Positions 51,046 through 62,271 of a DNA stretch of 64,000 nt are shown in pieces. Numbering within the stretch: the first letter of the stretch is position 1; every line of letters begins with the position of its first letter. The notes beneath the pieces were generated by a model, which was not told where the DNA came from, did no database searches, and saw only the letters and a list, made by a program, of their open reading frames with translations. The DNA is from Tenrec ecaudatus (Eukaryota > Chordata > Mammalia > Afrosoricida > Tenrecidae). Position numbers and translations under genes: made by a program. Location of the stretch: the NCBI RefSeq assembly GCF_050624435.1, contig NC_134541.1:10301483-10365482 (forward strand). Reading direction: 5' to 3'.

Positions 51046-53279
51046 ATTGCTGTGAGTTTTTCAATAGCTATAAAATATTGCATATTCCGAGCATGATTTC
51101 CAAGAAATGTGTGATCATTCAGTGGACTCAGCATGGGGCCCCAGGGCCAAAATTACCCCAGCTACTCCGTGAATCCAAAGCAGCCACGTGGAAGACCATC
51201 ACGATACATCATTAGAGCCAAAACACCGCTATCAGCTTGAGGCGAAAGACCACAGAGAACTGGAACTTCCTCTTGCTCTTGCTAGCCAGAAATATCCGGA
51301 GTTCTAAAACACGGATGTTTGCCCTCCTTTATACACGACAAAAGTGCCATCTCTACAAAGCCTGACTGTGCGAAACATGAGCGGTTGGTGGACTGATCTG
51401 TGTTTCCTTTCTTCCCAGTGGACCCCATGGGCGCTGTCCCCATGAGCGGACGGTGCCTGGTCACAAAGCAGGACACAGCTCTGCACCACTCCCCCCCTGC
51501 TGGGATCCATGGGGTGGGGGCGAGGGAGACCCTGGGCTCTGGTGCCTTCCCTTTGCTTTGTTCCCTTCCCTTTCCGAAAGCCGAGCTTTCCATCTCCTCC
51601 GAGGCAGTTTGGAAGAAGGAAAGAAACTCTCTAATGAGCAGGAAAAGGGAGATTGCCAACTCCATGAAGCCCCTGCCCTGCTTTGGCCCACAACTCAGAT
51701 TGTGTCACCAGGGTGTGCTAGAGGTGAGGTTCTGGGTCCAGGGTCAGAAAGGGGGGTGGGGTGGGGGAGGGTGAGTGATTGCTGCCCAGTGCCCTGTGTG
51801 ACTCCTGAGCTGACCACACAGGCGGCCAGAAAGCCTCTGGAAAGTTCTAAGGACAGTAAGAAATGGAACCTGAAGGTACGGTCAGGAGTGGATGGAGCTC
51901 AACACAGTTCAGACATCGCCATCAACTTGCTTTCTTGGGGCAGTCCCCAGGAAAGACCCATGACGGAAAAGGACATCAGGGTCAAGTCGTCCCCTTACTA
52001 AAGGCAAAAACACCCCCACTCCTGGCATCTGTTCTGACGCAGCTCTCCTGGGCATTCCCAAACTGCCAACCTTTACGGGAACCGACTGACACACTTTCTG
52101 CCACAAATGAGCAGCTAGCGGATTCAAAATGCCCACCTTGTGATGAGCGGCCCAGGGCTCAGCTCTGTCTACCCTCGGGGCTCCTTCCCGAGAAGCAGGG
52201 TGCAGGAAAGCAGCTCAGTTTGTTCAGACGTCTCCCAACACCGCCCATTGCTTGCTTTATTTTGGGGTGGGGGAGATGGCATTTTACTTCCTTCTCGAAG
52301 CCTGTTCCCCCTCCTCCGGCAAGAACGCCCTGTCAGACACTCCACACGGGGCCTCGCCTACAAGAAGGACTCGATAAATAATTCGTGGCCATTATTTTTA
52401 ATTTGGGGAGTGTGAGAGGAGGACTCCTGTGGGGGAAGGGGCTTTGTTCTTTAACGCTTGTCCAGCCTGACAGGTGTATCTGTGCAGATTCTCCAGCTGC
52501 TAAGGACAAAATCCACTTTGGTTACGTTAAAGGGGAGGAAGAAGAAGAAAGAAAGAATGTAATTTATTGGGAGAATATGCCACAAGCTCCCAAAGGAAAA
52601 GGAAAAGTGTAGAATCCGGTCTCAGGCGAGACAGGAACGGGAAATGTTGCAGACCTTTGGAGAAGCAATGGATGGGCAGAGCCAGGATGAGTCATCCTTT
52701 GCGTCTCACCCCTCACAATTCAAATTCCAGGGAAATGGAACCATCTGGTCCAGATTGGGTCACATGCCCATCTCCTGGCCACAGAGTGGTGAGGAAGCTT
52801 GGCTGACATCCCTCAGCCCTGGAATCCAGGAGACAGGAACAGGACCTCCAGCGCAGAGCAGGCGCTATGAGCTAAACAGGCACAAAGTCTTCTACCATGG
52901 GCACATTGGAGTCTCAAGTTCATGGGCATGGCAGTCCACTGCCAAGGAGCAGAACTAGCCGGTCCTTTGTTTTTTCCTTTCTCGCTATTCCTCCATCTTC
53001 CTTCATTCTTTCCTTTCCCTTCCTCTTTCTCGTTGTGAGCATCACATAAGGGCGGACCATGAAAACACATAATACACATTGGTGCTAAGTGTTCTTTGCT
53101 GGGGCAGTGTGTGGGCAGTAGACTAGTTAGGGCCTCTTCGTGGCATTGTCTCGGTGTTTGTGTCACCAAACCTGCTTCATACGTTCCTTCTAAGGGTTGA
53201 ATGAGCTCATGCCTGTGTGTGTTTAGAAGTGGACCAGACACACAGTTGGTGACCAATCCCAGCCTTTCAACCTCTGACT
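51046..53279. other. Unassigned non-coding sequence, G+C-richer
   Basis: The longest frames of this stretch (51282-51665 -, 51453-52001 +, 51863-52381 +, 52813-53304 -) overlap each other in different frames and on both strands and show no domain. A G-rich run lies at 51750-51775. The A+T-rich piece 52370-52620 is repeat-free. No splice-flanked exon can be supported. Confidence 0.45.
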
Positions 53280-53460
53280 TCTGAAGGCACAATGCTTTCC
53301 GCACTCAGTCGCGAACTGCAGGATGGGTGGTTCCAGCCCAGGAGGACAAAGAGCTGGCACTTGGCTCCAAAGAAGATTTACAGCCTAGAAAATCCCACTC
53401 CATCATATGGGGTCACTGGGAATTGAAATCATCATAAGAGTACCCACTGACAACAAAGGA
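53280..53460 (+). mobile_element. AfroSINE, diverged
   Basis: Decayed body 'tggctccaaagaagatttac', agcctagaaaatcccac, 'atatggggtcactgggaatt' and tail 'acccactgacaacaa'. The head is barely recognisable. Confidence 0.65.
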
Positions 53461-53485
53461 GTCTTACAATAACTGTTATTATTGG

Positions 53486-53500
53486 TACACACACACACAC
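53486..53500. repeat. Short (CA)n run
   Basis: Seven CA units. Confidence 0.85.
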
Positions 53501-53561
53501 CAACTAAAAAGCACTAAAACTCTCAGCGTTGTTGGATGGGAATCCTCCCCTGAAAGTCATG

Positions 53562-53900
53562 TTGTTGTTATTTTTAGGGGCCTTCAAATCAGGTCTGACT
53601 CATAGCGGCCCTGTGTCCACATAGAATGAAAGCCCGTCCGCTCCGCACCGTTCTCTCAATCCCTGTTGAACTTGAGCCCGCTGTGGCAGTCACTGTTATC
53701 AGTTCGTCTGGCTATTTCCCATTACTCTTCCACTTTACCATGCGTGATGTCCTTTTCCGGGACTGGTCTCTCCGGACACCACGTCCGAAGCACGTGAGAC
53801 GGAGGCTCTCTCGCCATTCTCGTTTCCAAGGAGCACGCTGGCCATATTTCCATGACAGATCTGCTTGTTCTTCATACATGGAAGGAATGTGTTGCTTTTT
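53562..53900 (-). mobile_element. RTE-type LINE 3' end, antisense
   Basis: 'gttgttgttatttttagggg', 'caggtctgactcatagcggc', 'ctccgcaccgttctctcaat', 'ttccactttaccatgcgtga', 'ccgggactggtctctccgga' and 'ccaaggagcacgctggccat'. Complete at the 3' terminus; 5'-truncated. Confidence 0.9.
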
Positions 53901-54639
53901 TGTGAGCACTCATTCCTTCTCGTGTCTGCCTTTCCTGTTCTTGTAACGTGACTTGGCATTTGCTTCGTTAGAAACTAGAGCATCCGAAGAGCATCATCCT
54001 CCGCAGAACTGCCCGAGGCCCTTTGGAAGAAGGCTATGGGCAGGAAGCACGCCATTCTTGTGGGAGTGTCCTGGAGGGGCAAGCCAGGCTGCTGGACAAC
54101 ACCTCACATCTGAGACCCATGACTGCCGCTCACCAGCCCCATCGGATTTTCTCCGCTGTCCGCCGGTGACCACGAGTGCAGCCAGAGCACCATCCACGAG
54201 CCAAACAAAATCCGAAAATGGAGAAAGGAATGAAGGAAAAAAACAGCCTCCCACCTCCATTTCTGGCGTATTCTCATTTTTATCGCCAATATGTGCTTAG
54301 ATGGCAGTATTTTCATCGCCCCCCCTCCGGCCCCCCCAGCTCAGGAGGTGAGATACAGCCACACCAGGCTCTGTGATTGTGGGACCTCAGAAGCTGAGAC
54401 GTCAGAAACAAGAAGGATGCAGAACGATGAGGTGGTCAGGATTCTGGGCGCAGGAGAAGAAATTGCCCCAGGACATCATACACAGCGGTCTTCCCTCGGG
54501 TCAGCCCAGAAATGAACAAACTCTTCTGAGGGGGGGGGGGGTTGCTTGGAGAATAAAGAACTAGACTCCATCTCCTGGCTGTCCTGACACCCCCTCACGC
54601 CCCTGTTCCCCCACGTCTCTCTCTCTCTGCCTGCATTTC
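53901..54639. other. Unassigned non-coding sequence
   Basis: A C-rich run at 54320-54336 and a G-run at 54531-54541. The frame at 53953-54300 (+, 115 codons) has no domain. Nothing else is recognised. Confidence 0.45.
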
Positions 54640-55250
54640 CTTTTAACATGCCAGTGGTCCAAGTGAATAATGATGTATTTTGTGTTGTTGTTTAAGAGAA
54701 GCCTTTGAAAGCCATTCTGAGACTGGGGTCCAGAAATCTAATCTTTGTTTGATTCTGTGTTTAGTGGGGATTCAAATCCCAACTTAATTTAATCTTTCGA
54801 CTTATCCTGCAGGTACTGCCTGATTATATTCCATTGCCACCCGTAATAGGATTTCAGGGACAGGATTTTGCTATTAGTGCTTTGAGAAACAGAAGCAGAA
54901 CAGAAAGTTGTCACTGGTGTTAGTCAATGAAGCCCACTCTAAATGAATGACTGCAGCCACGAAGAGCTTTCCCACCGCCTCGTCTTAATAAGCTATTGCC
55001 AGCCTACACCTGATCTCCAGGAAACCTTGGAGGCCAGCTAAGAGGCAGAATTGGAAAGCCTTTACCCAGAGATGTGTTGAAACAGCCCACCCCGATAGCA
55101 GGTGAATTAGTAATTTGGGGTTTGTTAATAAAGTTGACAAGCTGCACCACCTGTCCTTCTTTGGGACTGATCAAAGTTGGTCATTTTTAATCCTGTATAA
55201 ATAATTTATAGTCCAGGGACCTGGGGGAGGGGTCCATCTTTGTAATGAGG
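54640..55250. other. Candidate conserved non-coding block
   Basis: About 600 bp with no recognisable repeat, balanced composition, and clusters of A+T-rich developmental-type motifs (for example gtgaattagtaatttgg near 55100 and 'gtataaataatttatagtcc' near 55193). No coding frame. The claim is inference from texture. Confidence 0.35.
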
Positions 55251-55284
55251 GTGTCTGGGTTAAAAGGTTGGCTTGGCTCCTTCT

Positions 55285-55420
55285 TTGACTAGACTCATTT
55301 TTTTCTTCCATAAAATGGGGCCAGGGACCCCAGCACTCTCCTTGCATCTTTGAAAGGTTACATGAATTAATTCCTGGGAGAGCCCACAGGGGGAAAAATA
55401 CTGCACATCAAATGTATGTA
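55285..55420 (+). mobile_element. MIR SINE 3' fragment
   Basis: 'ttctttgactagactcattt', 'cttccataaaatggggccag', 'gaaaggttacatgaattaat' match the MIR 3' half (tttcctcatctgtaaaatgggg ... gttaaatgaggtaat). Confidence 0.7.
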
Positions 55421-55479
55421 TTCAATATTATCATTATTTTTTTTACTATTTTATACTATCATTTAATGTGGTGTCACTC

Positions 55480-55690
55480 TTTTTTAAGAACTTTTATTAT
55501 TAATCATTTTATTGGCAGGCTCTTAAAAATCTTATGACAATCCACCATTCAATTGTATCAAGCACACTTGCGCGCAGGTTGCCATCCACATTTCCACTTG
55601 AGCTCTTGGTATCAGCTCTTTTTGCCCCTCCCTGCCCACCCTTGTCAATCCTTGATCAATTATAGATGATTGATTGTGACTGGGTGGACA
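55480..55690 (-). mobile_element. L1 3' end, antisense
   Basis: 'cattttattggcaggctctt', 'atgacaatccaccattcaat', tgtatcaagcacacttgc, 'gagctcttggtatcagctct' and 'caatccttgatcaattatag' parallel the copy at 34680-34960. Confidence 0.78.
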
Positions 55691-56649
55691 CTCGCAGAGT
55701 GAATTCACCTGCTACTTGCCAAACACTTTGTCTCATGACGTTGGCTGCCATTCCTGCAGGGGATAAGCATTCTTTCCACTTCCTTCCTGGCTTCCCTGGG
55801 ACGTTTACTCCCCTTTCTTGCCCATCCCTGCCTTCCACGCTTCAGTTTAAGGACAAATGCTGTCACTTTGGGTCCAAGAAGTATAGCCCTTTGAAGTGGT
55901 AGTATTACTGGAAGGCCCCCCAGTCCCACTGACGTTGACTGTATTCTGACTCATGGCCACCACCGCCCCCCACCACCACCATCTCGTGTTTCCAAGGCAC
56001 TTGCAAGGGGGGTTTGCAAAGGAGAAAGTCCTTAACACAAGTGCCAGGGTTGGGTTGTCGGCGTGCAGGCAAAGCTTTCGACAGCACTATAGGTACCAAC
56101 TGGAAAACAACGAAAATACTAAAGTTTTTAACAATTAAAGGATGACTTAGAAATAGAAAGTGTATTATTTTAAACACCAAAGTATACTTGTACATAGTTG
56201 TAAACAAGCCTACTTGTAAAAAAAAGAAAATTAAGTGGGAACCAGGAAAACAAGCGTTGATGATGGAATCGGGAGCTAGGTGCTGTTTTCGGAGCTTTAC
56301 ACGAATGCTCTCACCACATCATTACAACCCAGGAAGCAAACTGCTAATTTCAAAAGGAATTTAAGGAAATTGCCCCCAGAGACGAGGAAGAGGAAGGGAG
56401 TAGCAAAGGTCCCTAGGATGTTTTAAAGAGGCCAGGCACATCTCTATTGTTATGGTTTAGAATCGGCCTCACATGCCCACTTTGTTTCAGCAAAGGAAGG
56501 CAGGGCGTTTATCTGCCACAAGCAAACGCTGACTTTTCCGAGCGCACCTTTGAGCTGGATTTGCTCAGTGACCCAGCCCAGGACACTTCGCTCATCGCCT
56601 GGCCTCTGTTGTCATTTGATCCCTAGGGTTCGCTGTGGCTTGCTTGCCA
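55691..56649. other. Mostly unassigned non-coding sequence
   Basis: A possible decayed antisense SINE piece lies at 55930-56030 ('gttgactgtattctgactca' then tggccaccacc). The rest, including the A+T-rich 56100-56240 and the part 56440-56640, shows no family I can name and no exon. Confidence 0.4.
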
Positions 56650-56799
56650 TTCAAAAATACATGTTTTTAGAGTCCTTTTAGATTCAAAGAAACAATGGCA
56701 AAGACAGGGCTCAAAGTTCCCATGTGCCCAAACATCGGGACCCTGGTCCCCATGTTACAATCACAAGGTGCATGTGTCATGATTAATGAGCATGTTTAC

Positions 56800-56930
56800 A
56801 CAATGGACTGCTAACCACAAGGTTACGAGTTCAAAACCTCCAGCCGCTCCGTGGGAGAAAGACAAGGCTTTCTACCCCCATAAAGAGTTACTGTCAATCG
56901 ACATTGACTTGATGGCAGGGAGCTTTTTTC
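56800..56930 (+). mobile_element. AfroSINE inside L1 (first of two)
   Basis: 'atggactgctaaccacaagg', ttacgagttcaaaacctcc, 'agccgctccgtgggagaaag', 'ataaagagttactgtcaatc' and tail 'ttgacttgatggcaggg'. The copy lacks part of its lower body. Confidence 0.85.
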
Positions 56931-56945
56931 GTTTAGTGATGCAAT

Positions 56946-57112
56946 GGGGAACTCTGGTGGTACAGAGGTTAAGTGCTAAAGGAAAGGTCAGCCGTTCGAA
57001 CCCACCTGCTTCTCCATGAGAGAAAGATGAGGCAGGCAGCTTCTAGATAGTCTGGGGCAATTCTACTCTGTCTTATAAGGTTGCTGTGAGTTGGAATTAA
57101 TTAGACAGCCTT
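56946..57112 (+). mobile_element. AfroSINE inside L1 (second of two)
   Basis: 'ggaactctggtggtacagag', ggtcagccgttcgaacccac, 'ctccatgagagaaagatgag', 'gggcaattctactctgtctt' then ataaggttgctgtgagttgg and a tail 'aattaattagacagcc'. Same orientation as the copy just before it. Confidence 0.88.
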
Positions 57113-57621
57113 GAGGATCCCTAAAGCCTACACATTACTCATATTTCCATCCTTTTTACCTAATGTCACTTTCCGGTGCCAGAATCCCATCCCAGGGACC
57201 ACGTTACCTGTCATCATCCTGTCTACTCAGCCACCTCTTGACGGTGACAGTATCTCGGACTCCTTGGGTTTTTGATGACTTTGACAGTTGAGAGAAAAAG
57301 CAGTCAGGTATTTTGTAGAATGTTCCACAATTGTGGTTTTAATGATCAGACTAGGGTTATGGGTTTGGGAGAGGAAGGCCACAGTGGTAACCGTGCCATT
57401 TTCATCATGGCCTATCAAGGGCGTCTGCCATCAACATGACTTACCATGATGAATGTAGACACTGATCCCCGCCCCGGCAGCATTTGTCAGGTTTCTCTAC
57501 TACCAATGACTCCTTCCCCCCTTTCCATACCAAACTCTTGGCACAGAAAAGACTGTGGGTGCCCACATTAAGGGTTAGGAGTTAAGCTCCACCCCTTTGT
57601 ACTTCCTGCACACCCACTGTT

Positions 57622-57820
57622 CTTCATTGCCAGCGAGCCAATTCTGACTCCTAGATGACCCTGTGGGCAGAGCAGAACTGCCCTATAGGTTTTTAAGTTT
57701 GTCAATCTTTATGACAACAGTGAGCCTCACATTTTTCTTTGGAGCAGCTGGTGGTTTCAAACTTCTAATCTTGCGGTTAATAGCCCGATGTATAGCCCAT
57801 GACGCCCCCAGGGCTCCTGC
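57622..57820 (-). mobile_element. AfroSINE, antisense, near full length
   Basis: 'ttgccagcgagccaattctg', 'gcagagcagaactgccctat', 'tttttctttggagcagctgg', 'tggtttcaaacttctaatct', 'tgcggttaatagcccgatgt' and 'gacgcccccagggctcctg'. Confidence 0.88.
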
Positions 57821-58029
57821 ACAATAGGTTTGTCTATTATATCCTTTTAAAAACTTATTTAAATCCCCATGGACTCATGGATGTTTGTTGTCCTCAGTGG
57901 AGTCTTTATATAATCCTTTGTTTACATTGTTTCTTGTTGGTATTGTTTGCTCTTGATCATGAATGCAGTAAGCTAAACCATGTCCCATTCTCACCCTGAG
58001 GCAGCTGAAGAGAGTAAACCTGTCTATCG

Positions 58030-58330
58030 CTCTCCTCCTCTGTACCATGGACTGCCAAAGGAACAAAGAAGTGTCTTGGGAGTGACACAGCCAGACTGAT
58101 CCTTGGAACCGAGGATGGTGAGATGTTGGCTCGTGCACTTTGGGCATGTTGTCCCGAGAGCCCGGTCCTCAGAAAGAGCCATCATGACATTGGAAAAGAA
58201 GAAACCCACCATGAGATCGATGGACACAGTGGCGGCGACATTGGGCTCAGATATCCCAGCGCTGTGAGAGTGCCTCAGGGCTGTGCAGCGTGTGGTTCAC
58301 TTGCATGCACTTTAAGTCAGGGTGTGTTTG
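58030..58330 (+). mobile_element. RTE-type LINE 3' end, sense
   Basis: 'ctgccaaaggaacaaagaag', tgtcttgggagtgacacagc, 'cagactgatccttggaaccg', 'gcactttgggcatgttgtcc', 'tgagatcgatggacacagtg' and 'gcgacattgggctcagatat'. The tail is decayed. Confidence 0.85.
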
Positions 58331-58779
58331 CTACCACCTAACAGCAACCAGGTCCCACGTGTGCTGGCTCTCACTGTGCTCGCACCTGGCCCAAACACTA
58401 TGGAACTCGTTTTATTCACGGTTGACTATCATCGTTCTTCCAATCACGAGCATGAAGGTAGGGATGTCTCCTACATCTGTGAGGGATCAGAAAGTCTCTT
58501 ATCTGCTTCCCATGACTCCAAGTCAGCTGCCTTCCTTATTTCTCACTGCATCCACTTCTTAATTTTTCACACACGCCTCAACTGCCTTCTCTGGGGGGAG
58601 TGACTTCCTTTATATGCCTAACAGGTGATTAGGAAGACGATTCTGAAACACAGATCCATTCATGCACTTTCTTTTTCAGCGCAAACCTCCCTATACCGGA
58701 CTTCTGCCAACACTTTCTTTCCTTCGACCGCCTGTAGCCCAAAGCCAGTTTTCCCCATCTCCCTCTCGGGTTATACCCA
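58331..58779. other. Unassigned non-coding sequence
   Basis: Pyrimidine-rich in parts (58480-58620). No family or exon recognised. Confidence 0.4.
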
Positions 58780-58972
58780 CTGCCCGGAAGTCAACTTCAA
58801 CTCTTCCAGACACGGTAGGGCAGAGCAGCATTGCTCCCAAGATTCCCAAGACTCTGACGTTCCAGCAGCAGACTACCACGTCTGTCTCCTAGGCAGAAGC
58901 TGATAGGGTTTAACTCCTGGTCTTTGGTCAGCAGCCTGACATTTAACCCCTTGGTGCCACTCTGTTAACTGT
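58780..58972 (-). mobile_element. AfroSINE, antisense, diverged
   Basis: 'ggtagggcagagcagcattg', 'aagattcccaagactctgac', 'ctcctaggcagaagctgata' then gggtttaactcctggtc, 'tttggtcagcagcctgacat' and 'aaccccttggtgccactctg'. Confidence 0.75.
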
Positions 58973-59164
58973 TTCATTCCTCTACGTCTTTTCAGTTGTT
59001 TCTCCATCTCAAACTACAAGCACGCCCACATCACCATCACTGGCTTCGTCGTCGCTTTTAACATGAATGTTTTTTGAATTCTGAGCATGTCCTGTAAGCC
59101 ACTTGCACGGGTTCCACTGAATCCTGTCATCCACTCAGTTGTGTACGTATTATCATTATCCCGT

Positions 59165-59290
59165 GAATGGTGCAGATGATCAATCCACTCAGCTGCTAAC
59201 TGAAAGGATGGAGGTTCAATTCCACCCAGAGGTGCCTCAGAAGAAAGGTCTGGTGATCTGTCTCCAAAAAATAAAAAATCAGAGCACACA
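59165..59290 (+). mobile_element. AfroSINE, older subfamily (sense)
   Basis: 'cactcagctgctaactgaaa', ggatggaggttcaattccac, 'ccagaggtgcctcagaagaa', aggtctggtgatctgtctcc, then an A-rich end. The 'cacccagaggtgcctc...ggtctggtgatct' body matches the subfamily of 22478 and 34505. Confidence 0.85.
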
Positions 59291-59324
59291 TTCCACCATG
59301 ACAAACATACCAGGGAAAAAACAA

Positions 59325-59487
59325 AAAACACCTCACTGCCGCCAAGTCAATGCTGACTCGTAGTGAGCTTCTGAGACTGGAACTGCTGGCAGGAGTGGAG
59401 CATCCCATCTTCCTCCCGAGGAGCTGCTGGTGGTTTCTAACTGCTGACTCTGCGGCATGTAACCACTACACCGCCAGGGACCCTGGA
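59325..59487 (-). mobile_element. AfroSINE, antisense
   Basis: 'cctcactgccgccaagtcaa', 'gctgactcgtagtgagcttc', 'gaggagctgctggtggtttc', 'aactgctgactctgcggcat' and 'accactacaccgccagggac'. A short sense SINE tail-like piece (ggccgccataagttggaatg) follows at 59495-59530. Confidence 0.88.
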
Positions 59488-59639
59488 CACCTATCGGGCC
59501 GCCATAAGTTGGAATGACTCTAAGGTAACTGGTGGTGGTGGTGGCTATTCTTAGCCCCATTGACAAAATTAGAAATAGGGTCTGAGAAAGACAGGTACTC
59601 GAAATACAGGTCATGTCCCTACGCAGCCACCCACTTGCT

Positions 59640-59815
59640 GCCATGTGTCAATCCAGCTCATAGTCAACTGACAGAACAGAGTAGAACAACCACACAAGGT
59701 TTGCAAGGACGCAAATCTTTCCAAAAGCAACCTGCCTGGTCTTTCTTGCATGCAGCAGCTCGAGGGTTTGTGTCACCAAGAGAGTACTTTCCCCACTGTG
59801 CTGCCAGGAGGCCTT
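59640..59815 (-). mobile_element. AfroSINE, antisense, diverged
   Basis: 'gtgtcaatccagctcatagt', 'ctgacagaacagagtagaac', 'caaaagcaacctgcctggtc' and the inverted head 'tccccactgtgctgccagga'. Middle part poorly preserved. Confidence 0.65.
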
Positions 59816-60289
59816 GTCTGAGAGCGACAGAGAAGCCCCATTGGCTGGAAGCACAGGTTGCAGAATGAACTCGCAGCTCCAGAGGAGGTGGGTTCCCTCT
59901 GCCTCTTGTTCCCTTCCTGCTGAGCCCGGCACAAAGGCACTTCCCTCAAGTCTCCTTCAGAGGCCACAGACACCCCTACTTCTCATTCATGCCTCTCCTT
60001 CCAAAAAGCAGTGTTCAAACACAACAGAAACCACCACCACTACCAGACTGCATCTTCAACCCCTGCAGAGGAGAGGGCACCAAGCCTGCAGATTATCCCG
60101 AGTCCCCTGGCAGGGACATTTGAACCTGAGCTTGCCTTAATCCACGCAGTGACGAACAGCTCAGCAGTGAGAACCTCGGGCTAGGAGGTGGAGGGGTCTC
60201 GGGGGACAAGCCAGGCATCTGATCTGAAGTCCACCCCCCGACTCCCATAACGGCTTCAAGATCAGCAGGACAGGACACTGATTCTGGCC
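59816..60289. other. Unassigned non-coding sequence
   Basis: No repeat family or exon recognised. Confidence 0.45.
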
Positions 60290-61440
60290 TCAAAGATTTT
60301 TGATTTATTTATTGTTTTTAATGGGCGGGAGCAGCCTTCTTGCCAGCTAGGTAAATAGTTCATGGGTTATTTATTTTATCTCTAGTCCTGCTTAAATTGA
60401 GTTCAAAATAATTAGATAACCCTGCAAAAGCTGCGGCTGGTACTAATTCCACTTAATGATTTTCTTGTGTAGTTGCCCAGAGAAAGGGGGTTATCTGTGA
60501 AAACAAGCCTTAAACTATTAATAGAGAGAAAACGCCATTTCAGCAGCTCACCCCAGGTGAAGGGGCGCTGGTCACTATCAGGCCCCGGGCTGGCCAGGGG
60601 GCCTGGGCCCTCACTTGCCCCAAAGGCCCTTTCCTGCCCACTTGAAGTTGACTGCTCCATCCCAAGCTTCACGGGCAACTTGCTCCCAACCCCTTACACT
60701 ATTTGTGGCCTTAATTGAGGGACCTAAAAAAACAAATTAATCACCCCGGCCCATAAAAATGACAGAATTCATATGGTAGCATTCTTCATTCCCTCCAATT
60801 TGTTCTCCTGAAATCCCCGTGGCGATTTATTTGCTGAATGTGTGAGTTTTCTCTTTCTTTCTTTCCTCCTTCCGTTCTCTTCCCCCCACTCCCCACCCCC
60901 ACCCCCCACCCACACACGGAAAATCACAAATTGTTGTCAAGGTTAACGAGTTAATATTCTCATTCAATATTTATTTTTGAGGGAAGACGTGGAAGCGCCG
61001 CGACCGTTCCTGTTCTTCCCTCCACCGCAAAGTCTGGCTTCTTAATCAAAGTGACAAGGACACTGTCCTTTGGATGATACTCGGAATCATCGAGACTGAA
61101 AAATGAGCTTTATTAATCAGCAAACCCTGATTAATTATTATAAAGTGCGGCGCCTACATTTCTGTACATTTTAATAATTCCTGCGGAAGGCTAACAATGT
61201 CCCCCGTGGTTTGGAGTCTTTGGGGTTTGAATTTTTCTAAGCAATGTCACAATAAATAGTCAAGAGAAGCACTGTTCTCTCTTTAATCCACTCTGCTTCA
61301 AGCCGGCAAGCCAGGCAAAGCCTCCTTTTTTGTCCAATTTCCCATCTATAATTCATCATTTGCATACAAAGTAAGGAGTTCAGAATCAGCAGCTTCATCA
61401 GTTTTCAAAATACCAGGGGACAGCGGGGGTGATTTATCGC
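60290..61440. other. Candidate conserved non-coding cluster
   Basis: The largest repeat-free block of the window, about 1.15 kb. It alternates A+T-rich motif clusters ('caaaataattagataaccct' near 60404; 'aacaaattaatcaccccggc' near 60734; 'gagttaatattctcattcaa' near 60949; 61105-61145) with G+C-rich linkers (60555-60620). TAATTA/TTAAT homeodomain-type cores recur many times. It contains an inverted repeat at 61112-61135. No coding frame. Texture suggests a developmental enhancer cluster; this is inference only. Confidence 0.42.
61112..61135. promoter_or_regulatory. Palindromic homeodomain-type motif pair
   Basis: Perfect 9-bp inverted arms attaatcag (61112-61120) and ctgattaat (61127-61135) around a 6-bp spacer. 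Each arm holds a TAAT core of homeodomain binding sites, placed symmetrically as for a dimer. Binding is inferred, not shown. Confidence 0.4.
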
Positions 61441-61724
61441 AGGGCACATTATCTAGTTCACACAATCAGGATATTTCTGTGGAACACAGCCTGTCATGAT
61501 TTCTGGATAAGAGCGGCCTCCCAAAAACTCCACTGAAGAAAGGCCACCCGTCTGATGACCTTCGGTCCGTCCAGAGTCCCTGCTGTTTACCCAGACATGT
61601 CCTCCCCGCGTCCCCATCCACAAAGGAACACAGCCCACTCCAGAAGGGCAGGTGAGCTTGTACACGACACATGCCTGAGGCTTCGGCACCATGCCTGGCA
61701 GGCATCAGACAAAACTCACTCACT

Positions 61725-61985
61725 CACTGCCAGTGACTCGATTCCAAGTGATCGAGCTAGACTCTCCACCTTGGCTGGAGTGGTGGTTCCACCAGGCCAC
61801 GCCACTTAGCTGGGGTCACTTTCTACCCCTGGTAACCCCATGCCCATTAGAGAGCTGGGCTCCATGGGGTGTCGCTTTTGTAATGGTGATTTTTCGGAAG
61901 GAGATTGCCAGGCCTTTCTTCTGAGGAGTCGCTGGGTGGACTCAAAGCACTGACCTTGGGCTTAGTGGACAAGCACATACGGTGT
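61725..61985 (-). mobile_element. AfroSINE, older subfamily, antisense
   Basis: Left fragment 'ctgccagtgactcgattcca' (inverted tail); right fragment 'tttttcggaaggagattgcc' then aggcctttcttctgagg, 'agtcgctgggtggactcaaa' and 'gaccttgggcttagtggaca'. The 'ggcctttctt..gag..gctgggtgga' order is the older AfroSINE type in reverse. About 60 bp in between are unlike the family. Confidence 0.72.
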
Positions 61986-62226
61986 GCTGCACACCATGGG
62001 AGATACAGGTGTTAAAACTTGGAAACGGAAGACCCGTGTGTTTCCCTGTGCATAAAGTCTGCTCCAAATTACATGCTGAGTAGAGGGTTATCAAAATGGC
62101 AACGTATGGTTGGGCTTCCAAAAATTCATGGGAAAATTCCATGATCTCTCCATTCCACATGTCCATAACATATAAAACTCCCATGCCTCTCATGTGAGAA
62201 TAATGAGGCAAGGTTATAATGAAAAG
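61986..62226. other. Unassigned non-coding sequence
   Basis: No feature recognised. Confidence 0.4.

Positions 62227-62269
<43 letters not shown>
62227..62269. repeat. (CA)n microsatellite
   Basis: About 21 uninterrupted CA units. Confidence 0.97.

Positions 62270-62271
<2 letters not shown>

Larger units (their letters stand above)
56650..57605 (-). mobile_element. L1M-type 3' UTR, antisense, split by two SINEs
   Basis: Left part (56650-56795): 'tttttagagtccttttagat', 'cccatgtgcccaaacatcgg', 'catgttacaatcacaaggtg'. Right part (57115-57605): 'cttgggtttttgatgacttt', 'tcaggtattttgtagaatgt', 'gatcagactagggttatggg', 'gaggaaggccacagtggtaa', 'catcaacatgacttaccatg', 'gcatttgtcaggtttctcta' and 'ctttccataccaaactcttg'. 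These follow the inverted 3' UTR of an old L1M family. It is non-coding. Confidence 0.82.

Noticed and set aside
51453..52001. A 182-codon open frame on the + strand, with a ttcccag acceptor-like sequence upstream near 51415
   Set aside because: An acceptor-like hexamer alone is common; the product matches no family I know and overlapping frames of similar length exist.
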